Part shown: in pieces, positions 53,268 to 63,184 of the stretch
How the letters are laid out: every line of letters starts with the position of its first letter
How positions within the stretch are numbered: position 1 is the stretch's first letter
Assembly (NCBI GenBank): GCA_016706545.1
Contig: JADJJK010000001.1
Location: 62,001 to 126,000, forward strand
Reading direction: 5' to 3'
DNA: 64,000 bases
DNA from: Myxococcales bacterium
GTDB lineage: Bacteria; Myxococcota_A; Polyangia; Haliangiales; Haliangiaceae
Position numbers and translations under genes: made by a program
The notes under the pieces: model-generated
Seen by the model: only the letters and a program-made list of their open reading frames with translations
Told to the model about the DNA's origin: nothing
Database searches by the model: none

Positions 53268-54518
53268 TCAACTCAGCTCCTGCCGAGCCCTGACCGCGAG
53301 GCCCCAGGCCACCGACGTCAGCTCGTCGCCGCCCACCAGCTTGTGCGCGCCAAAGCGCTGGATCAGGCGCTGCCGCACCGCCGGCACCAGGGACGAGCCG
53401 CCGGTGGCGAACACGCGGTCGATCTGCGACGCCTCGACGCCAGCGTCCGCCAGCACCTGGTCCAGCGTCTCGTCGATGCCGGACAGATCCTCGGAGATCC
53501 ACTCCTCGAACGAGCCGCGCGGCACGGCCACGTCGAGGCCGAGCCCCTCGTCCACCGCCACGCGATCGAGCTTGGCGCCGGAGAGGCGCACCTTGCAGCC
53601 CTCCACGCCGCGGTGCAGCGCCAGCCCCAGATCTTCCTCGATCAGCGTGACCAGGCGATCGATGAGCTCCGGCGCCAGCGTGCCCTGGACCACCCGCGCC
53701 AGCAGGCGCTGGGTGTCTGCGCTCTTGAGAAACGACAGGTAGTGCCAGCGCCGCAGGTGACCGTAGAGCCACGCGGGCACCGGCGCCTCGCCGCCCATCT
53801 CGTCGCGATAGCTGCTGCCGCGCCCCAGCGCCGGGGCGACCACCGCGTCGATGATGCGCGCGTCAAAGGCGTCGCCGGACACCGCGATGCCCCCGGTGGC
53901 CAAGATCGCCGCGGCGCCGGAAACGCGCGGCCCGACCCGCACCACCGAGAAGTCCGTGGTGCCGCCGCCGTAGTCAGCGACGACGATCAGCTCCTCGTGA
54001 TCGAGCGTGGCGGAGTAGCGGGCCGCGGCGCCGTTGGGCTCGTACTCGAACACGACCTCGTCGAACCCGGCCTTGCCCAGCGCCTCGCGCATGCGCGAAA
54101 CCGCCCGCGCATCGTCGGCGGCGGTGCGCGCGCCCCAGTAGCGCACCGGCCGGCCGATCACGCAGCGCCGCCCCAGCTCCACGCCGCAGCCCTCGCGCAG
54201 CTTGCGCAGATACGCGGCGATCATGTCCTCCAGGGTCCAGCGGCGGCCGCAGATCATCGTCGTCGAGAACGACTCGCTGGCCAGGTGCGACTTGATCGAC
54301 TGCACCAGGCGCCCCTCACCCTGGGTCTCCAGGTAGCGAGCGATCGCCGCCGGGCCCGCGGTGAGGTTGCCGGACGGCTCGAAGTACAAGATGGTGCGCC
54401 AGGTCGTCGATTGCCCCCCTGGGACGGGCAACGACACCATCTCGACCTTGCCATCCTCGGCGGCCACCGCCACCGCGGAGTTGGTCGTTCCAAAGTCGAT
54501 GCCGACGTACTTCGCCAT
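53268..54518 (-). CDS. Hsp70-like ATPase without substrate-binding domain (YegD type)
   Basis: 416 residues. The actin/Hsp70 phosphate motifs are intact: GIDFGTTNSAVAVA at the start, IVVADYGGGTTDFSVVRVG in the middle and VFATGGSSLVPAVRQRL near the end. The protein stops after the ATPase domain, as in YegD, so it lacks the peptide-binding part of DnaK. Its client is unknown. The ATG at 54518 is well placed. Confidence 0.88.
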   Translation of the reverse strand: MAKYVGIDFGTTNSAVAVAAEDGKVEMVSLPVPGGQSTTWRTILYFEPSGNLTAGPAAIARYLETQGEGRLVQSIKSHLASESFSTTMICGRRWTLEDMIAAYLRKLREGCGVELGRRCVIGRPVRYWGARTAADDARAVSRMREALGKAGFDEVVFEYEPNGAAARYSATLDHEELIVVADYGGGTTDFSVVRVGPRVSGAAAILATGGIAVSGDAFDARIIDAVVAPALGRGSSYRDEMGGEAPVPAWLYGHLRRWHYLSFLKSADTQRLLARVVQGTLAPELIDRLVTLIEEDLGLALHRGVEGCKVRLSGAKLDRVAVDEGLGLDVAVPRGSFEEWISEDLSGIDETLDQVLADAGVEASQIDRVFATGGSSLVPAVRQRLIQRFGAHKLVGGDELTSVAWGLAVRARQELS

Positions 54519-54651
54519 TGCGCCACCTTACGGAACCTGTCTCGCATTGCCAGGGCCCTCGCGAGAATCCTGCGAGCTCCCTCGCCCGTCCCGCCCCGGT
54601 TGGCGGCGAACCTGCGACCGCGGCCGGCTGCGCGCCGTCGCGGCGCGGACG

Positions 54652-56289
54652 TCAGCTCACGACCTTGAGCGACTTGCCAGAGATGCCGGCGAAGAAGTCG
54701 TTGCCCTTGTCATCCACCACGATGAACGCCGGGAAGTCGACGACGTCGATGCGCCACACCGCCTCCATCCCGAGCTCTGCGTACTCCACCACCTCCACCT
54801 TCTTGATGCAGTCCTTGGCCAGCCGCGCCGCCGGGCCGCCGATGGAGCCAAGATAGAAGCCCCCGTGCTTGTGACAGGCGGCCGTCACCTCCGGCGAGCG
54901 GTTGCCCTTGGCCAGCATGACCATGGAGCCGCCGTGCTGCTGGAACAGGTCCACGTAGCTGTCCATGCGGCCGGCGGTGGTGGGGCCAAACGAGCCAGAG
55001 GCGTAGCCCTGCGGCGTCTTGGCCGGGCCGGCGTAGTACACGCAGTGATCCTTGAAGTACTGCGGCAGGCCCTCGCCGCGGTCCACGCGCTCCTTGAGCT
55101 TGGCGTGCGCGATGTCGCGCGCGACGATGAGCGGCCCGGTCAAGGACAGCCGGGTCTTGATCGGATGGCGAGCGAGGGTGGCGCGGATCTCGCTCATCGG
55201 CTGCGACAGATCGATGCGCACCACCCCGCCGTCTAGCTGCGCGTCGGTGACGTCCGGCAAGAACCTCGCCGGATCGGTCTCGAGCTGCTCGAGGAAGAGC
55301 CCCTCGCGCGTGATCTTGCCCAGGATCTGGCGGTCCGCGGCGCAGGACACCGAGATCGCCACCGGGCACGAGGCGCCGTGACGCGGCAGGCGGATCACCC
55401 GCACGTCATGACAGAAGTACTTGCCGCCGAACTGCGCGCCGATCCCGGTCTTCTGCGCGATCTCCAGCGTCTGGGCCTCCAGCTCCAGATCGCGAAAGCC
55501 GCGCCCCAGCGCGTTGCCCGAGGTCGGCAGCGCGTCGAGGTACTTGGCCGACGCGAGCTTGGCTACCTTGAGGGTGTACTCCGCGCTGGGGCCGCCGATC
55601 ACCACCGCCAGGTGATACGGCGGACAAGCCGCGGTGCCCAGCGTGCGCAGCTTGGCGTCGAGGAAGGCGTGCATGCTCTTGGGGTTCAAGAGCGCCTTGG
55701 TCTCCTGGAACAGGAGGCTCTTGTTGGCCGAGCCGCCGCCCTTGGCCATGAACAGAAACTCGTACTCGTCGCCATCGGTGGCGAACAGATCGATCTGCGC
55801 CGGGAGGTTCGTCCCGGTGTTCTTCTCCGTGTACATGTCCAGCGGCGCGAGCTGCGAGTACCGCAGGTTGGACGTGTGGTAGGTCTCGAAGATGCCGAGC
55901 GACAGCGCCGCCTCGTCGCCGCCGCCGGTGAACACGAGCTGGCCCTTCTTGCCCATGACGATGGCGGTGCCGGTGTCCTGGCAGCCAGGCAAGATCCCGC
56001 CCGCGGCGATGCTGGCGTTCTTGAGCAGCTCCATGGCCACGAAGTGATCGTTGGGCGAGGCCTCGCTGTCGTCGAGGATCTTGCGGAGCTGCGCCAGGTG
56101 CGCCGGCCGCAAGAGGTGCGCGATGTCGCGCATGGCCTCGCGCGCCAGCACGGTCAGCGCGGTCGGCTCGACGTGCAAGAACGTGTGCCCGGCCGCCGAG
56201 AACGTGGACACGAAGTCCTCGCTGACCTTGCGGTACGCGATGTCCTCGTGCCCGAAGGACAGAAGCTCCTGATAATCGAACGTCGCCAT
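54652..56289 (-). CDS. Class I (iron-sulfur) fumarate hydratase
   Basis: 545 residues, the full length of the FumA/FumB type. Cluster ligands are Cys103 (LPGCQDTGTA), Cys222 (AACPPYH) and Cys316 (SCAADRQ). GGPSAEYTLKVAKLAS and the C-terminal half (FGPTTAGRMDSYVDLFQQHG) are typical. It interconverts fumarate and malate in the TCA cycle, using an oxygen-sensitive 4Fe-4S cluster. It stands alone, with its own start MATFDYQELL. Confidence 0.93.
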   Translation of the reverse strand: MATFDYQELLSFGHEDIAYRKVSEDFVSTFSAAGHTFLHVEPTALTVLAREAMRDIAHLLRPAHLAQLRKILDDSEASPNDHFVAMELLKNASIAAGGILPGCQDTGTAIVMGKKGQLVFTGGGDEAALSLGIFETYHTSNLRYSQLAPLDMYTEKNTGTNLPAQIDLFATDGDEYEFLFMAKGGGSANKSLLFQETKALLNPKSMHAFLDAKLRTLGTAACPPYHLAVVIGGPSAEYTLKVAKLASAKYLDALPTSGNALGRGFRDLELEAQTLEIAQKTGIGAQFGGKYFCHDVRVIRLPRHGASCPVAISVSCAADRQILGKITREGLFLEQLETDPARFLPDVTDAQLDGGVVRIDLSQPMSEIRATLARHPIKTRLSLTGPLIVARDIAHAKLKERVDRGEGLPQYFKDHCVYYAGPAKTPQGYASGSFGPTTAGRMDSYVDLFQQHGGSMVMLAKGNRSPEVTAACHKHGGFYLGSIGGPAARLAKDCIKKVEVVEYAELGMEAVWRIDVVDFPAFIVVDDKGNDFFAGISGKSLKVVS

Positions 56290-56361
56290 GGGTCGGTACT
56301 CTCCCTCACGCCAGCCCGCGATTCCAACCCCGACGAGGCAAAAGCAGCCGGCGCGATGCGC

Positions 56362-57246
56362 TTACCGGCGCAACGCGAACACCGCCAGCCCTGAGAAGGC
56401 GGCCAGCTCCGGAAGCAAGCGTCGCGCCAGGAACACCGGCCGCGGCAGCTCGCTCGCGCGAAACAGCGGCAGCGCGGCAGCCTCGGGGTGCAGCGCGTGG
56501 ACCGCGACGTCGTCAACTCTCGCGGGGACGAGCAGGTTGTGCTTTGGGTAACAACGAGCCAGCTCGAGCGCTGGCACCGCGAGCACGTGCAAGGCGAAGC
56601 GCTGCTCGCGCACGGCGCCAGCTCGATCCATCAGCGCCAGCGGCAGCAGCCTCCCCAGCGCCTGCGCCTGCGTGAAGGCAGCTTGCGCGCGCGCCCGCTC
56701 CCCCAGCCGGTTCGCCGCCAGCCCGAGCAGGTTCCAGGCGCGGGCCAGCGGCGTCCGCTCCTCGAGCGCCGACCACAGCAGGCCCTGCGTCGGCGAGAGC
56801 GCGCGCTCGATCAGGCTCGCCGCCTGCGCGGCGTCCTCGTCGAGCACGTCCTCTGCCTGTGCGGTCAGCGCCAACAGCTCGCTCCACGGACAGGGCTGCC
56901 CCGGCGACAGCAAGCTGTCCACAAAGGCGTCGAGCGAGGGCCACCGCGGCAGCACCTGCTGCGCATCGCGATGGACGAGCCCTACCGCGTGCGGCGGCAG
57001 AAGCGCGACCACGACGAACGTCGGCTCCTCCTCCAGGCGCGCCAGCGGCAGGTGATCCGGCGGAAGCGGCGCTGCGTCGGCAAGCGAGGACCGCGCGCCG
57101 AGCCTGACGAAGGTCAAAGGGATCGTGACGGTCGCGAGGTAGCTCGGCAAGCCCCAGGCTCGCTTCCCGCGAAGCTCCGCGGCTTGCTTGGCTGCGAACA
57201 CCGCGAGCCGCTCCGGCAGGTCGCGCGCGCTGCCAGGTGCTGACAT
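56362..57246 (-). CDS. Unknown protein with TPR-like centre
   Basis: 294 residues from the ATG at 57246. The N-terminal half is mixed alpha/beta (ERLAVFAAKQAAELRGKRAW, SLDAFVDSLL), reminiscent of SMI1/KNR4-like proteins but not clearly so. Residues about 140-210 form a TPR-like pair of helices (LARAWNLLGLAANRLGERAR, AQAAFTQAQALGR). The C-terminus has no motif. It follows dnaJ by 43 bases on the same strand and may be its operon partner. No function is assigned. Confidence 0.7.
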   Translation of the reverse strand: MSAPGSARDLPERLAVFAAKQAAELRGKRAWGLPSYLATVTIPLTFVRLGARSSLADAAPLPPDHLPLARLEEEPTFVVVALLPPHAVGLVHRDAQQVLPRWPSLDAFVDSLLSPGQPCPWSELLALTAQAEDVLDEDAAQAASLIERALSPTQGLLWSALEERTPLARAWNLLGLAANRLGERARAQAAFTQAQALGRLLPLALMDRAGAVREQRFALHVLAVPALELARCYPKHNLLVPARVDDVAVHALHPEAAALPLFRASELPRPVFLARRLLPELAAFSGLAVFALRR

Positions 57247-57289
57247 GGGTCCTCCGCTCACGACGAGACCGTCGGCGCCGCCAGCGCGG

Positions 57290-58393
57290 CTACTTCTTCG
57301 AGCGGCCGAAGAAGCCGCGCTTCTCCTTGGCCATGCCCTCGTCGCCAAACTCGGCGGCCAGCTCGCGCAACAGCTCTTCCTGCCGAGCGGTGAGCTTCTT
57401 GGGGATCTCCACGTTGAACCGGACGACCTGGTCGCCGCGACCCTTCTCTCCGACGTGCGGGATGCCCTGCCCGCGCCGCACCACCACCTCGCCCGGCTGG
57501 GTGCCGGCCTTGATCTCGATGGTGGCGGAGGCGGTGCAGTCCTCCTCGAGCGTGTAGACCTCGACCTCGCCGCCGAGCGCGGCCTTGGCCATGCTGATGG
57601 TGACCTCGGTCAGGATGTCCGCGCCCTCGCGACGGAAGCGCTCGTCGCCCTGGACGTGCAGGACCACATACAGGTGCCCAGGCGCGCCGCCGGCCACCTG
57701 CTCGCCCTTGCCCGCGAGGCGCAAGCTCTGGCCGTCATCCACGCCCGAGGGCACCGTCACGCTCAGCGTGGAGGTCTCGGCCACCACGCCGCGCCCGCGG
57801 CAGTCCTCGCACGGATCTTTGATGCTCTTGCCGGCGCCGCGACAGTGCGGACACGTGGTCTGCACCATGAAGAAGCCCTGCGCATGCACGACCTGCCCTT
57901 TGCCTTTGCAGGTGCCGCACACCTCGGGCTTGGTGCCAGGCTTGGCGCCGGTGCCGGTGCAGGTGGTGCAGGAGATGTCGCGGCTGACCTTGACCTCTTT
58001 GGTCGTACCCCACACCGCCTCGGCGAAGCTGAGCTGCAGGTCGACGCGAACATCCGCGCCGCGCGCTTGCCTTCGACCGCCGGAGGTCCGGCCGCCGAAG
58101 AAGTCGCCGAACATGTCGCCGAACGCCGAAAAAATATCCTCGACGTTGCCGCCGCCCCCACCTCCGCCGTTGGCCCGGATCCCGTCCATGCCGTAGCGGT
58201 CGTAGCGCGCGCGCTGATCTTCGTCGGAGAGGATGCGATAGGCCTCGGACGCTTCCTTGAAGTTCTCCTCGGCCTCGCGATCATTCGGGTTGTGATCCGG
58301 ATGATACTTCTTGGCCATGCGGTAGTAGGCCTTCTTGAGGTCGGAGGAACTCGCGTCGCGTCCGACGCCCAAGACTTCGTATAAATCCCGCAT
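57290..58393 (-). CDS. dnaJ: Chaperone DnaJ
   Basis: 367 residues. The J domain has YYRMAKKYHPDHNPND with the HPD motif. A Gly-rich stretch follows, then four zinc-finger repeats of the type CTTCTGTGAKPG, CGTCKGKG, CPHCRGAG and CEDCRGRG, and the C-terminal peptide-binding domains (VPSGVDDGQSLRLAGKGEQV). It delivers unfolded proteins to DnaK and stimulates its ATPase. DnaK itself is not in the window. It is divergent from ilvE. Confidence 0.97.
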   Translation of the reverse strand: MRDLYEVLGVGRDASSSDLKKAYYRMAKKYHPDHNPNDREAEENFKEASEAYRILSDEDQRARYDRYGMDGIRANGGGGGGGNVEDIFSAFGDMFGDFFGGRTSGGRRQARGADVRVDLQLSFAEAVWGTTKEVKVSRDISCTTCTGTGAKPGTKPEVCGTCKGKGQVVHAQGFFMVQTTCPHCRGAGKSIKDPCEDCRGRGVVAETSTLSVTVPSGVDDGQSLRLAGKGEQVAGGAPGHLYVVLHVQGDERFRREGADILTEVTISMAKAALGGEVEVYTLEEDCTASATIEIKAGTQPGEVVVRRGQGIPHVGEKGRGDQVVRFNVEIPKKLTARQEELLRELAAEFGDEGMAKEKRGFFGRSKK

Positions 58394-58569
58394 GTGTAGA
58401 GGAGTAGGCTGACGTTTCTGGTAAGGCTGCCGATGCGGCGTGTCAAGGTCTGGACCGTCGCTTGCGTCGCAGCGGTCCCGCGTTGTCGCACGCGGGGCGC
58501 GTCACTGCAACGGTTCCGCCACGCTGCGCGCGATGGATGACGGCCTGGCTGCGTAGCAGGCTACGCGGT

Positions 58570-58617
58570 GGTGCAACTTCGTTCACACTTGACGGCCCTG
58601 TGCAGTTGCGTTGCACC
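58570..58617 (+). promoter_or_regulatory. Inverted repeat upstream of ilvE
   Basis: GGTGCAAC (58570-58577) pairs with GTTGCACC (58610-58617) across 32 bases that include TTGACG (58589-58594), a possible -35 element. A smaller palindrome GCGTAGC-AG-GCTACGC lies just before at 58551-58566. Together they suggest an operator or leader structure for ilvE, 74 bases before its ATG. Speculative. Confidence 0.35.
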
Positions 58618-58690
58618 TCACCGACGCGATGCGTTGTCCAGCGACGACGCATCGCCTTGATCCGCCCCGACGAGGTTGGTACGAAGCCAC

Positions 58691-59614
58691 ATGGGTATCA
58701 AGAAGGTCGAATCGATCTGGCTCGACGGCGCGCTGGTCCCTTGGGACAGCGCCAGCGATCACCTGCTCGCTCACACGATGCATTACGGCGTGGGCGTGTT
58801 CGAAGGGATCCGGGCCTATCACCGGGCTGACGGCCGCACCGCCGTGTTCCGGCTGCGCGAGCACATCGATCGCCTGCTCGACTCCTGCGCCATCTGCACG
58901 ATGGACAGCCCGTTCACCCGGGACCAGCTCATGCAGGCCTGCGTCGACGTGGTGCGCGCCAACAAGCTGGCCGCGTGCTACCTGCGCCCGCTCATCTACC
59001 TCGGGTACGGGGCCATGGGCCTTGGCTCCATGGAGTCGCCGGTGCGAACCATGGTGGCCTGCTACGAGTGGGGCGCGTACCTCGGCGACGAGGGCCTCAA
59101 GCGCGGGATCCGCTGCATGATCTCCAGCATCGCCCGCCCGAGCGCCAGCTCCGGGATGAACAAGGGCAAGATCTGCGGCCAGTACGTCGGCTCGGTGCTG
59201 GCCAAGCGCATGGCCGCCAAGAGCGGCTTTGACGAGGCCCTGATGCTCGACCCGCAGGGCTACGTGGCCGAGGGCACGGGGGAGAACATCTTCGTGGTCA
59301 AGAACGGCGTGGTCCGCACGCCGCCGACCTCCGCGGCGATCCTGGCCGGCATCACCCGCGACACCGCGATCACCTTGCTCGCCGAGCAAGGCATCGAGGT
59401 GCGACAGGAGCCCATCGCGCGCGACGAGCTGTACATCGCCGATGAGGTGTTCCTCACTGGCACCGCCGCGGAGATCACCCCGGTGCGGGAGATCGATCAC
59501 CACAAGATCGGCCGCGGCGAGGCCGGCGCCATCACCCGCGGGGTGCAGGAGCGCTTCTTCTCGGTGGTCAAGGGATCCGACAGCAAGCACGACCACTGGC
59601 TGACGCACGTCTGA
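58691..59614 (+). CDS. ilvE: Branched-chain amino acid aminotransferase
   Basis: 307 residues from the ATG at 58691. It has the fold-type IV motifs HTMHYGVGVFEGIRAYHRAD and YLRPLIYLGYGAMG, the PLP lysine in SSGMNKGKICGQYVGSVLAK (Lys is the PLP site by analogy with EYEMNK.N segments), and EGTGENIFVVKNGVVRTPP with ITRDTAITLLAE. It catalyses the last step of Leu, Ile and Val synthesis. Length and motifs match the family. Confidence 0.9.
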   Translation: MGIKKVESIWLDGALVPWDSASDHLLAHTMHYGVGVFEGIRAYHRADGRTAVFRLREHIDRLLDSCAICTMDSPFTRDQLMQACVDVVRANKLAACYLRPLIYLGYGAMGLGSMESPVRTMVACYEWGAYLGDEGLKRGIRCMISSIARPSASSGMNKGKICGQYVGSVLAKRMAAKSGFDEALMLDPQGYVAEGTGENIFVVKNGVVRTPPTSAAILAGITRDTAITLLAEQGIEVRQEPIARDELYIADEVFLTGTAAEITPVREIDHHKIGRGEAGAITRGVQERFFSVVKGSDSKHDHWLTHV

Positions 59615-59950
59615 CCGCAGCCGAGCGCCGCGGAGACGCGAGCGCGGTCCGCCTCGTCGGCCTTGTCGCGACCGAGCACGAACGGGCGAGAGGGCCGCGA
59701 GCCGGCCGCCAGAGCCGGCCGCCAGACGGCCGCGCTGGGGCCGCGCTGAGGCCGCCAGACGACCGCGAGCTGGCCGCGAGCTGGCCGCTTCACGCAGAAG
59801 CGCCAAAAGAAAAGAGCCCGTCCGGCGGGGGTGCCGAGCGGGCTCCTTTGGCCCCAGCGCGAGATCAAACGATTCGCGTCAGGCCACAGCGGTTTCCAGG
59901 CGCCCGAGACTCCTCAGGCTGCCTGGAGCTTCTCAGTGTGCTCAGTCTTC
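59615..59950. other. Intergenic stretch between ilvE and groEL with GC-rich repeats
   Basis: This 336-base gap lies between convergent ilvE and groEL. Bases 59695-59790 hold imperfect 8-17 base repeats built on GGCCGCCAGA/GCGAGCTGGCC and no coding pattern. The only clear signal is the groEL terminator at 59804-59845. Confidence 0.55.
59804..59845 (-). terminator. Intrinsic terminator of groES-groEL
   Basis: On the minus strand GAGCCCG (59845-59839) pairs with CGGGCTC (59820-59814), with further pairing inside, and is followed by TTTTCTTTT (59812-59804). This is a standard hairpin plus T-tract, about 105 bases after the groEL stop. Confidence 0.8.
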
Positions 59951-61573
<1,623 letters not shown>

Positions 61574-61635
61574 GTGATTTCCTCGCAGTGGGCAGGGCGA
61601 AGCGCCCTGCTAGTGGGTTTGGTGGGGGGCGTAGC

Positions 61636-61923
61636 TCAGTCGAGGATCGCGAGGAGGTCGTCCTCGCGCATGATCAGGTGCTCTTCACCGTCAATCTTCA
61701 CCTCGGAGCCGCTGTACTTGGAGAACAGCACGCGATCGCCGGCCTTGACATCGAGGGCGATGAGCTTGCCCTCCTTGTCACGCTTGCCGGCGCCAACGGC
61801 GATGACCTTGGCCTGGATGGGCTTCTCTTTGGCGGAGTCTGGAATGAACAGACCGCCGGTGGTCTTGGTTTCCTCTTCAATGCGCTTGACGAGGATGCGA
61901 TCGTGGAGTGGACGAATCTTCAT
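61636..61923 (-). CDS. groES: Co-chaperonin GroES
   Basis: 95 residues. MKIRPLHDRILVKRIEEETK and TTGGLFIPDSAKEKP with the mobile loop are typical, and it ends in MREDDLLAILD. It caps the GroEL ring. It lies 62 bases before groEL on the same strand. Confidence 0.97.
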   Translation of the reverse strand: MKIRPLHDRILVKRIEEETKTTGGLFIPDSAKEKPIQAKVIAVGAGKRDKEGKLIALDVKAGDRVLFSKYSGSEVKIDGEEHLIMREDDLLAILD

Positions 61924-62225
61924 AGTCCTAACCCTCTTGGTCTTTTCCCGAACTGAGATGAGTGAGATGAGGTGGATGAGGTTCGCCGGCTAACGCAGGC
62001 CCTCAGGTGCGCTGAGTGGTAACCATCCCCCGGCGATTTGGCAACCCCCGCAGTCGAGTGCTAACAATTTTGTGTTTTTTCCATCCATCTCGAAAGGTTG
62101 CAAATCCCTGATAATGCACTGCGCCATCGAACATCGGGGGTAGGATAGGCGCGGCCAACGTCTTGCATGCCGTGGCCTGGCCACCGCTGGGCCTGCCGTG
62201 GCGTTCCGTGATACATCCGCGGGCA
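61924..62225. promoter_or_regulatory. Divergent control region, groES operon and tryptophan dioxygenase gene
   Basis: 302 bases with no gene. It holds the CIRCE site and an unusual A/T-rich patch (AATTTTGTGTTTTTT at 62066-62080) just upstream of it in the groES direction, where the groES promoter should be. The tryptophan dioxygenase promoter must also lie here. Confidence 0.6.
62038..62064 (-). promoter_or_regulatory. CIRCE operator (HrcA site) upstream of groES
   Basis: On the minus strand TTAGCACTC, then nine bases, then GGTTGCCAA. The consensus is TTAGCACTC-N9-GAGTGCTAA: the first arm is perfect and the second matches at six of nine positions with exact spacing. It lies 115 bases before the groES ATG. 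HrcA would repress the operon at this site. Confidence 0.85.
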
Positions 62226-62930
62226 ATGGCGCTCACCGAGTACGAGAAATACATCCGCACCGAAGAGTTGCTGGCGCTGCAGAAGGCCCCTGAGGCGCTG
62301 ACCTGTCACGACGAGATGCAGTTCCAGGTCATCCATCAGGCGCACGAGCTCTACATGAAGCTCATCGCGCACGAGCTGACCTTCTTCGCTGAGCTGCTGC
62401 AACGCGCCGAGGTGGCACGCGCCATCACCACCTTGCACAGGGTCGCGATGATCCAGCGGGTCTTGCTCCAGTCGGTGGACCTGATCGACACCATGACCCC
62501 GCTCGACTACATGACCATCCGCACGGGCCTTGGCCGCGGCTCGGGCCAGGAGTCGCCTGGGTTTCGCACCATGCTGCGCTTGCCGCAGGAGACCGTGTGG
62601 CCAGCGCTGGCGGCGTATCTGCAGACGGTGGGGGTGGAGCTGCGGTCGATCTACGAGCAGCCGCACCAGCATCATCAGCTCCACCAGCTCTGCGAGGGGC
62701 TGGTGGACTACGATCAGCTCCTGCAGATGTGGCGCTACCGCCACCTGATGATGGTGTACCGGATCATCGGCACCGGGACGCCCTCGCTCAAAGGCAAGCC
62801 GTCTGACCTCCTGGCCCACGGCATGAAGCAACGCTTCTTCCCCAAGCTATGGGACGTCCGCGACGAGCTGTTCTCCGATTGGACCAAGGAGATGGAAGCC
62901 AAGGGAAAAAACCACGGCTACCACGGCTGA
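62226..62930 (+). CDS. Tryptophan 2,3-dioxygenase family protein
   Basis: 234 residues from the ATG at 62226. It follows the family order: YEKYIRTEELLALQKAPEAL, HDEMQFQVIHQAHELYMKLI (substrate pocket), RTGLGRGSGQESPGFRTM, and the haem-ligand region MWRYRHLMMVYRIIGTGTPS. The end KRFFPKLWDVRDELF-like region (QRFFPKLWDVRDELF here) is also typical. It would open the indole ring of tryptophan to N-formylkynurenine with haem and O2. It is shorter than animal enzymes but close to bacterial ones. No other kynurenine gene is nearby. Confidence 0.88.
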   Translation: MALTEYEKYIRTEELLALQKAPEALTCHDEMQFQVIHQAHELYMKLIAHELTFFAELLQRAEVARAITTLHRVAMIQRVLLQSVDLIDTMTPLDYMTIRTGLGRGSGQESPGFRTMLRLPQETVWPALAAYLQTVGVELRSIYEQPHQHHQLHQLCEGLVDYDQLLQMWRYRHLMMVYRIIGTGTPSLKGKPSDLLAHGMKQRFFPKLWDVRDELFSDWTKEMEAKGKNHGYHG

Positions 62931-63184
62931 GCGACGCCTGAGAAACCACTTGGGCAACCACCGAGCGGCGACCGACGTTGATCGTCCGCTGTAGCCGCCA
63001 GGTGTCCTCTCTGCCGGACAGCCGGCCAGGCAGAGCAGCCGCGGTGACCGCCGCCTGCCCAGGCGCCAGGTCGCGGCTCGGTCCGCGAGCCATCTCCCTC
63101 GAGTTGTGGCGACTGCAGGCAGGCGCGCGACCCGCGCGGCGCCGCGCACGGCGGCTGGGCATGCGCTGTGCAAGTCACGCTGTC

